Shown: positions 57,038-64,000 of the stretch, piece by piece
How the letters are laid out: each line of letters starts with the position of its first letter
How positions within the stretch are numbered: position 1 is the first letter of the stretch
Assembly (NCBI GenBank): GCA_964017065.1
Contig: OZ024791.1
Location: forward strand, 5,756,547 to 5,820,546
Source of the DNA: Haliclona indistincta
Lineage: Eukaryota > Porifera > Demospongiae > Haplosclerida > Chalinidae
Length of the DNA: 64,000 bases
Reading direction: 5' to 3'
Translations under genes and position numbers: made by a program
The notes under the pieces: model-generated
Database searches by the model: none
Told to the model about the DNA's origin: nothing
Seen by the model: only the letters and a program-made list of their open reading frames with translations

Positions 57038-60000
57038 ATGTCTGTGAGCGCCGATGCAACTGCAAAGATACACGTTGCTGACGACAGCAGAGAGCAACTC
57101 GAAGCGTTGTTCGATGTTGTTATTAGCGGCTCGGGGCAAGGTGGACCTGCGGCTAAAAATGCAGGGCTGCCCATTTCTTTCACCAAGGAGCCGAGCAAGC
57201 TCGAGAAGGACGCGAATCCCCACAGAAGAACTTTCTCTGAACCGGCGTCTATGCACATGCATATGCGGACGCTCCACGACCCCTTGCCGCCAGGCTGGGA
57301 GATAGGCAGAACAGAAGATGGAGTACCCTATTATATCAAGTATGCTCATTGCTTCTCACTATAGCTCTCTCCCTCATCTCTCTCCCTCTCTTTCATCTTT
57401 CCTAAGTTGTAACCATGGTAAATCCCTAGTGTGATCTACACCTCACTCCTACACATGTGCACTGGTATCCCAGCTGTGTTTGGAAGTGTGTTTGTTTAGT
57501 TGTTACCAACCAGTCACATATACACCAAACAAGATATGCAGCAGCAACCACCACCAAGCATATGATAATTGCTTCACGCATTTGTCCGTTTTGTTGTTTA
57601 TTTGTCACCTCTTGCTGCAGCTTTGTGTAAGGGGGTAATGAGCGTTACCTTCTCTCACAACATCATGGATGTGCAAGTACATTTTGATAATGTTCAATTC
57701 TCAGAGCAGTTTATTAGTTTACTCTCATTTGTTTACTAGCTTTTCAATTAGCTTTTGAGGCGAAATTTTGATATGGTCAACTTGTTTCAATTATTATTAT
57801 AGCTGCTTTAATTATACAGTTTTAAGCATAATTATCGAAAAGTGGTTATTTGTCTGTAATGGCGCACCATTGTCCTCGCACACATATGCTTGCTCGTGCG
57901 CACTCACAGCACACACACACACACACACACGTACACTTGCACACGTGTGCGTTCACACGTCGAAGTGAATGTGTGCACGCTAGTGTGCTTACACTTAACC
58001 ACTTACTCACATTGCTCACAACCATCACTCCAAGATTGCTCTTACACACTAGTCACCACCATTTGTAGCAGGATGCATTGAACTCTTGTGTACTAGCCTA
58101 CTTGCGGTTATGTCTACTGGGCAACTATTGGTCCCATTGCTACTTAAGTGCTCCGCCTATCCAACTGGCTCTCTTGTGTGCTTTGGGCCTCTCTGTTTAC
58201 ACTAGTGAGTTGATCTGGTGCCCACAAATCATCATAGAAGCTTTGTGTCCTTCTCTCCTTTTTATTCTCTTGTGCAATAAACAGTTCTAGGTGTTGATCT
58301 GTTAGCCACTCTGCAGTTTTCACTTGCTGTGCCCAAAATTTAAAAGTGCACTTGCTAATTGCATATAGCTTCAAGATGACTTGTGAGGTTTTGTGTACAG
58401 CTTTGTACCAGAAACATTATAGCAATAATTACATTTTAGTGGGGTATCTTTACCAGTAGTGATTGCTGCTATACAATGGCTTGTTGCTTGCAATATGGCT
58501 TGTTGCTCAAGTTTCCGGAACACACAACAATCATGGCTTGCCCAGCTAGGGTCTCGATCATTTATTTTTTTTGCTGTGAGTCTCTATTACCAATGTGTGT
58601 TTGTCAATGTGGCTCGTGTCTGTACTAGCTTTGTCTAGCCCGGCAAGCTGCTCATGCTCAGATTAAATATAAACTGTCCTTAAGTCAAAACTACTTGTGA
58701 AACAAACAGTCAGTCACAACATTGTCCAAGCAAGCATGTGCGTGTAGGCTACAATAATATAGGCTCAAGAGAAAGTAAATTTGTACTCACACACATTGTT
58801 ATATGGAGTGAGCTAGAAGGCATGTTGAGCAAACTCGATATCGAATTTCGCTATTCTTATGATTAACCCTTTGTGACCTTCATTCATCATAATTGATGTT
58901 TTACACACTTATTTTGAGTCCTTGAGCAAGTGTACAATTATTACTTCCTATTGCAGCTTAGCCTTCAAAGGTATAGGATGCTTTCCTCAATTGGCGGTCT
59001 TGTAAAATGATATGGGCTCTTGTTCCCCCAACACAATCCTTTGAAGTGTAGTTTTCAGACACTTGGCTACTATATCATTCTCCCACCCTCCCCCCTACCA
59101 TGTGCACTTCCTTGCTTCATTCTGGTGTGCTGTTCAGTCCAGATTATGGGCAGTTAACCACACAACATTGACCCTTGTTACTCTTAATATTATCTAAAAG
59201 ATGACTGAACTGATGAGTGTTTTAGTGGTACAATTTTCATTAAGGTTGGGCTCACGAATTATTCATGAAATTGCCTTACTACGTTGCTGATGGAATGGGT
59301 GCTGCTAGCAGCTGTTGACCTAATTCCAACCCACACCCTTTTCCAGCTCATTATCTTTGAGGTGTTATTAAAAGCTGCCTCAAAAATGTAAAGCTAACTA
59401 AGTACAGTGGAGCACTTTTCATATTGAGAACTACAGCAAAATACGTGCTTATCAGCGGAAATGTGCTTATACGCAACCAGCGCCTAGCAACACAATGTGC
59501 CTGTACTTGTGTAGTGATAGGATAGTGGTGTGGCGTGTTGCTTGATCTAATAGAGCTGTTTTGTGACTGACATTGATATTATTGAATTAAAGGTCGCAGA
59601 GCGCCACATGTGAATTAGTGAAGTTCACTGTCACTGCCAAATTTAGACTCAACCTGTGCACATTGGTTTGAGCAACTGCCAAACTCTAAAAAGATGCTGG
59701 TCATGCAGGTAGACTGTATAAGGCAGTGACTTTCTCATACGATGTACTTCATTTCTGTTCGAAAAGTGCGTGCGTGGTATTACAATGGCAGATAGTACAC
59801 GTCACAGTTATTACAAACACAGTTTTCAAACATAAGAGTAAAGTCTGTTGTATGTTGCACCTGCTAACTAGAGTGTCCTAGACATGTTTGTTCCAGTTGA
59901 TTATCATCATCAAAGGCACTAGTTATTGCAAGTTAATTAAGTTAACCTAATGGCACCCATTTCCAAGAATTGCGCTCTTCCTTTTTCTTGTCATAATAAT

Positions 60001-60216
60001 ATTGTTGTTGATCACACGTAGTGTAATTGTACTAGGGTGTGTGTATTTATATTGTATGTATCTGTAGCTCATCATGTAGTGCTGATGTTAATGTGTGTTC
60101 TTGGTGGTTTGTAGTGGTCTGGGATAGTCCTTGTATTGGTGTACCAGAACATTTTGTAAACAGTTGAAAGAACATTATGTTGTGTAGTAGTACAGCACAT
60201 GAGAGCATGATGGGTG

Positions 60217-60273
<57 letters not shown>

Positions 60274-62644
60274 CAACTATGCACTGCTTGGCTGTCGCAG
60301 GCTACTCTCGTATCTGTTCAGCTTGATTTACCATCCTCTCTCTCTCTCTCTCTCTTTGTGCCTGTTGGTGTGTGAGTATTTGCATGCGTATGGTATTATT
60401 TGCAGTTGGTAGTCTTCCTAACATGCTAATTATGAGCAAGCATGCTTACTTGTAAAACCAGTGAAAACACATTATAAAACCACTTACTGTGATTGCTGGG
60501 TTAGTACAAATACTAAATGATACTTACAAAGTACAACTGAAAACGTATCAAATTTCCCCCAACACAGTTCACGTCTAGTGAGGTGTTCTAGAAGTGTGTT
60601 GTTGAATGCAACCGTGTGTCTAGTTTGCCGAGCATCTGTCGAGAGGTAGAGAGCTAAAGAGAGACATGGAGATGGGATACAGTATCGTGCATTATTGTTT
60701 ACCAAAATATTTCAATGTTTATCTATACAAGAATTCCATCTCTTTACTCACCCATGCAAACGCACTATGTGTCCATAAAGCGTAAAATTACACTTCTAAA
60801 TATTATTCTTTCCTCTTAAGCAACTGAATTTTTGTCCTTGGTTGTGTTCAGAGGTCCAAGTTATACCAACTACCAAAATTCAGTGGTTTAAAGATTGGAA
60901 TGTTTTGTTACAGTTGCTAGTTGTTGCTGTTTGGTTCTGTGTCAATCAGTTTTAGTCAAATTCCATCCACAGGGTGGTTGTAGAGATAAACATTTGTTTT
61001 CAACACCTGTGCCGTTGGTGTGTGTACATTTGTGTGTGTGTATGTTGGTGTGCACGTACGTGCATGAAGTGCAACCCGCCGCCAGAATTGCAATGCGCAG
61101 AGAACGTTCTTACCTGGAGTTGATCTCACTGGGGATTTTTCTTGCTGACTATATCCAATGATAATTATAGTACAGGATACTAATCACCATTCCATATTAT
61201 ATCATAGTTATGTAACACCACTGTATAAGTTTGTTTGTTTGTATTAGCGATTCTCTTGGGACGCCTATCGAATTTTGTAGCCATGGTGATGGTATTTTGA
61301 TGTATATCTGTTGACTAACCACAAGCATTCATTCTCCCATAAAGCACTGAGTTAGTAGTGTGTTCCTGTGCATGTCTCGGGAAGCCTTTAAAAACTGCTT
61401 TCGTTGGTTGTTATAGTAATGTGTGGATGGATGTACTGAGCTCATGATGACTTGTTGACTCACATCAGAAGATGACATGGCTTCTAATTTGTACCCAGTC
61501 TCACTCACACACCCACATACACACACAAACAGCGCCATCATAGTACTTGCTCACTCACGTATGCACTAACCTATGCACTAACCTATTTGCTCTGTTTCTT
61601 GTGCATACAAATCATTTCTCCGTTCTTGACTGGTTAAATTCAAATTGTCTCGTTCTTTGATACACAATACTGCTGCTAGTGTGTGGGTGTGTGTAGCTGC
61701 TCTTGTCAGAGTGAGTACTACCTCACTTTGCCGACCATAATTGTCATACCTCATTGCAATTCTCTTGTCTGGTTAATGTACTTTTTATGTCTGCACGTGT
61801 GAGCGACAGTGACTACATAGAGACGTGTGTATTTCTATTAGGCTTAGACTAGGTATTATACCTGACTCATTAATCATCCACTCTTCTCTTTTACAGCCAC
61901 GTTGAAAAGCGGACACAATGGGATGACCCACGTGGACACATAATGGGCAGTGTAGGGGGAGCATCAGGTCTGCCTCCTCCTGAGCACAGAGCCATGGTAA
62001 ATCCCTTCCTAGGACACCCTCCTGCTCATGTACCTTCCCCTCAACCTATGCTCAACAACAGTGGAGCTGGCTACTACCAGCAGATGCACCACCACATGGC
62101 GCAGGGCTCTCTCGATGCAGACGCCTGGAGGCGTGATCAACGTCTACACATGCCTGCAGCTCATCATCAGTACTCTCAATCATACGGCGGTCCCATGAGT
62201 CGTCACGTTCATCCTGGACACATGTCACACTATCAGCATCATGGAATGCATCCACACCATAACAAGAGACCTTTCGATTCCTCTCTACTAGAGCAAAAGA
62301 TGCCAGTTGGTCTTCACGGCGACCCTTATCTCTCAAGCAGTGATCATGTTCGGCAAGCGTCCCATGATTCTGGGCTCGGTTATCCTATCACGCCCTATCA
62401 GAGTGAACAGATAATGGACTATGAAGAAGTGGATAACAGTAGTATGCATGGTAATCATATACAGGGGGTGGGACAACTCCACCCACAAGTTCCACCCAAC
62501 CGTAGTATCATGGAGCAACTACAAGGTCCTACAGCTGAAATCGGAATGGAGTTAGACGGTAGTTTCCAACCTCCTGCTATCGACACTCTTCCAGAGCTTA
62601 ACCAAGAAAACCAATATTTCACAACTGGCGGTGCCTGGGTATAA
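57038..62644 (+). CDS. YAP1: Yorkie/YAP transcriptional co-activator
   Basis: YAP couples Hippo signalling to TEAD transcription factors. Exon 1 (57038-57339) and exon 2 (61897-62644) join in phase to 349 residues. Residues ~22-57 carry the TEAD-binding elements: REQLEALFDVV (LxxLF helix) and LPISFTKEP, equivalent to LPDSFFKPP. HRRTFS (57221-57238) fits the LATS consensus HxRxxS and corresponds to human Ser127. A single WW domain is split by the intron (LPPGWEIGRTEDGVPYYI|NHVEKRTQWDDPR). The His/Pro/Gln-rich C-terminal part has a second LATS motif, HVRQAS (62345-62362), directly before DSGLG, as in the human phosphodegron. The protein ends GGAWV where human YAP ends FLTWL, so a canonical PDZ ligand is not evident. 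Confidence 0.93.
57340..61896 (+). other. 4.6-kb YAP intron with several microsatellites
   Basis: This is by far the longest intron in the window. It contains (CA)n near 57910-57930 and (CT)n near 60220-60270 and 60335-60355. A GTGGAGCACTTTTCATATTG segment near 59407 recalls a transposon end. No nested gene is convincing; the CA/TG-repeat open frames are artefacts. Confidence 0.75.
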
Positions 62645-63400
62645 CAAGTGTTAGTGACTTATCATCATTGCTTCTTGTCCGTTGTCCTTGTCTACAATCT
62701 TCCTGCTCTTCTACTCAATTCACTGTCTACTTCAATCAATTTCATTTTCCCACGACAGTTAAATATTTTTTCTCCACTTCAATATTACCTTGTAGCTAGT
62801 TGACTAGCATTCACTTAAATAGAATACAATTTGCTGTTGTTTTGTATTGCCGATGCCTAATCTTGGACAAAATATTAAGTTTCTTAAACTACTCAACATT
62901 GAATATTAATTTTATATAGTGTTCGTTTTCCTATTTTTATACAGTCAAAGACAGCACTCTATTTTGAGCCTCTGTCTGTCCTTATTTTTGTTTCGTTCTA
63001 GTTAGTACTGTCCTCTTTTATGTGTTTTGTAAGTTGTGGAATTGTTGCTATAACTATGTAATTATAAACTTGAAGCTCTGAGCAGGTGATATGCTAGTCT
63101 AGCAAGCTATGGGACCCTCTATCACCACACCTCTCACGTCGATAGAGCATAGCTCACTAGACTAGTGCCTAGTGGTATACATATGCTACCCGAATCAAGA
63201 CAAAATTATGTTGTAACGGGAGCGTATGTAAGTTATCAAGATATCATTAAAAATTAATATCAGCAGAATAATATATGTGGGAAAAAAACAGCACTCTGAT
63301 TAAAAGTACAGTCTATTTATTCAATAAAACGTCAACAAGACAATAGTGGAGACACAAGCACTCACATTAAAGTAGAAAAATAGGTATTTGTGACATTTCA
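62645..63400. other. YAP 3' UTR and convergent intergenic DNA
   Basis: AT-rich sequence between the YAP stop (TAA, 62642-62644) and the stop of the convergent minus-strand kinase (63401). AATAAA occurs near 63322 on the plus strand. GCTAGTCTAGCAAGCTATGGG near 63090 and CATAGCTCACTAGACTAG near 63147 form an inverted repeat around a TAGAGGG-type core. Confidence 0.55.
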
Positions 63401-64000
63401 TTACTGAGCACTTTTCTCCAGCTTTAGACCACCTGTTGCTATTTCATTAGTCAGGTGACTGAAGAGATTCTTGACCACTCTAGGAAGAAATTTGTAGCTC
63501 TGAGCAGGTGTGTGAATCATGGTGTACATCGCTACTCGATTCATCGCAAAATCAAGACAACATATGTTGTAGACCTCATGAAACCTACACATGCATCAAT
63601 GAATGACGTTAACAATTATCAAAATGCTAACTTTTCTGCTGGGAACTCCCGTCCACTATAGTACTCCAGATGGTGTCTGTAAAACTCAATGAGCTCCTTC
63701 CTCACAGAGTGTGTAGTTGATGAAGGTAGTGCGAAGGAGAGGAACTCTACCACATCATGTTGAGGTGCTCCAGCATAAGATAATTCCCAGTCGTACATAC
63801 ACAGGCAACGGTCATCAGAGTAGGGAACACCTGTCTTCTTAAAGCTTTCCTCGTCACTGGCAGTAGTCAGTGATTTGGTGTCAGCTGTTGGTTTCCGGAG
63901 GCATATGTTCCGTGGGTTGCAATCGTTTTGAACCAGTGTCCTAGGGGCTTGTTCTAAAGTAGACCAGAGACTGGGAATCATATCAAATGCGCGTCTCATG
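63401..64000 (-). CDS. APH-fold small-molecule kinase, C-terminal part, continues beyond the right edge
   Basis: Two exons are visible. The one from the right edge down to about 63632 contains TLVQNDCNPRNICLR, the Brenner-type catalytic loop with N-D-x4-N in place of the usual H-G-D-x4-N, and MYDWELSYAGAPQHDVVEFL, the metal-binding D-W-E block followed by an APxxD segment. A GTTAGC donor (GCAGAAAA|) joins in phase to an exon from about 63590 that reads FHEVYNICCLDFAMNRVAMY and ends KLEKSAQ at TAA 63401-63403. The aminoglycoside phosphotransferase fold includes choline, hydroxylysine and methylthioribose kinases; the substrate cannot be told. The N-lobe lies outside the window. Confidence 0.8.

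Noticed and set aside
57846..58081. Cys/Val- and Thr/His-rich frames in the YAP intron
   Set aside because: They are caused by the (CA)n/(TG)n microsatellite and have no independent support.
60072..60284. Arg-Glu repeat frame
   Set aside because: It is a translation of a (CT)n microsatellite.

Overview
The window is eukaryotic and looks like an early-branching metazoan, most likely a demosponge. Genes are dense and mostly intron-rich. Introns are often 45-100 bp with clean GT-AG borders, the DNA is AT-rich, and several gene pairs share promoters of 130-240 bp. The proteins are animal-type: RanBP2/Nup358, Yorkie/YAP, TIA-1, PARL, a myotubularin, an Ig-FN3 receptor and death-fold adaptors. All calls come from reading the sequence; no database search was run. 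There is one assembly gap of 200 N (12287-12486).

Layout. (1) 1-11046, minus: a RanBP2/Nup358 gene entering from the left edge. From the N-terminus it has small TPR/solenoid exons, a coiled coil, and then one 6.3-kb exon with Ran-binding domain (RBD) 1, nine zinc fingers, an IR-like SUMO-ligase motif, and RBD2, RBD3 and part of RBD4. (2) 11179-16732: an intronless seven-TM gene whose first four codons are cut off by a 3,999-bp insertion (31-bp perfect inverted repeats, 7-bp target duplication) carrying nested repeats. (3) 17427-22523: a small secreted NIDO protein (+), the mitochondrial rhomboid protease PARL (-) with a tetranucleotide-repeat intron, and an Ig-FN3 receptor with SH2-type tyrosine motifs (+). 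(4) 23500-31284: an HSPA12-like pseudogene and a long minus-strand kinase/coiled-coil/MIEAP-like gene. (5) 32182-37364: a minus-strand myotubularin with an N-terminal C2 domain and C-terminal FYVE finger, head-to-head with a MARVEL-like four-TM gene (37564-39314). (6) 40480-49600: a death-signalling neighbourhood with a CARD-like/DD/DD adaptor (-), an alpha-galactosidase remnant (-), an intronless gene of nine divergent ubiquitin-like domains (+), and an ankyrin-Roc-COR-death protein (-). (7) 49840-53484: a TIA-1 homologue with three RRMs. (8) 57038-62644: a Yorkie/YAP homologue with a 4.6-kb intron. (9) 63401-64000, minus: the C-terminal part of an APH-fold kinase leaving the right edge.

Most genes appear independently regulated housekeeping or signalling genes. 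The exception is 40.5-49.6 kb, where two death-fold proteins flank a non-cleavable poly-ubiquitin-like protein whose promoter and start have been duplicated next to the adaptor. That is the best candidate for an undescribed signalling module. Short inverted-repeat elements, several with TA target sites, are scattered through introns and intergenic DNA.
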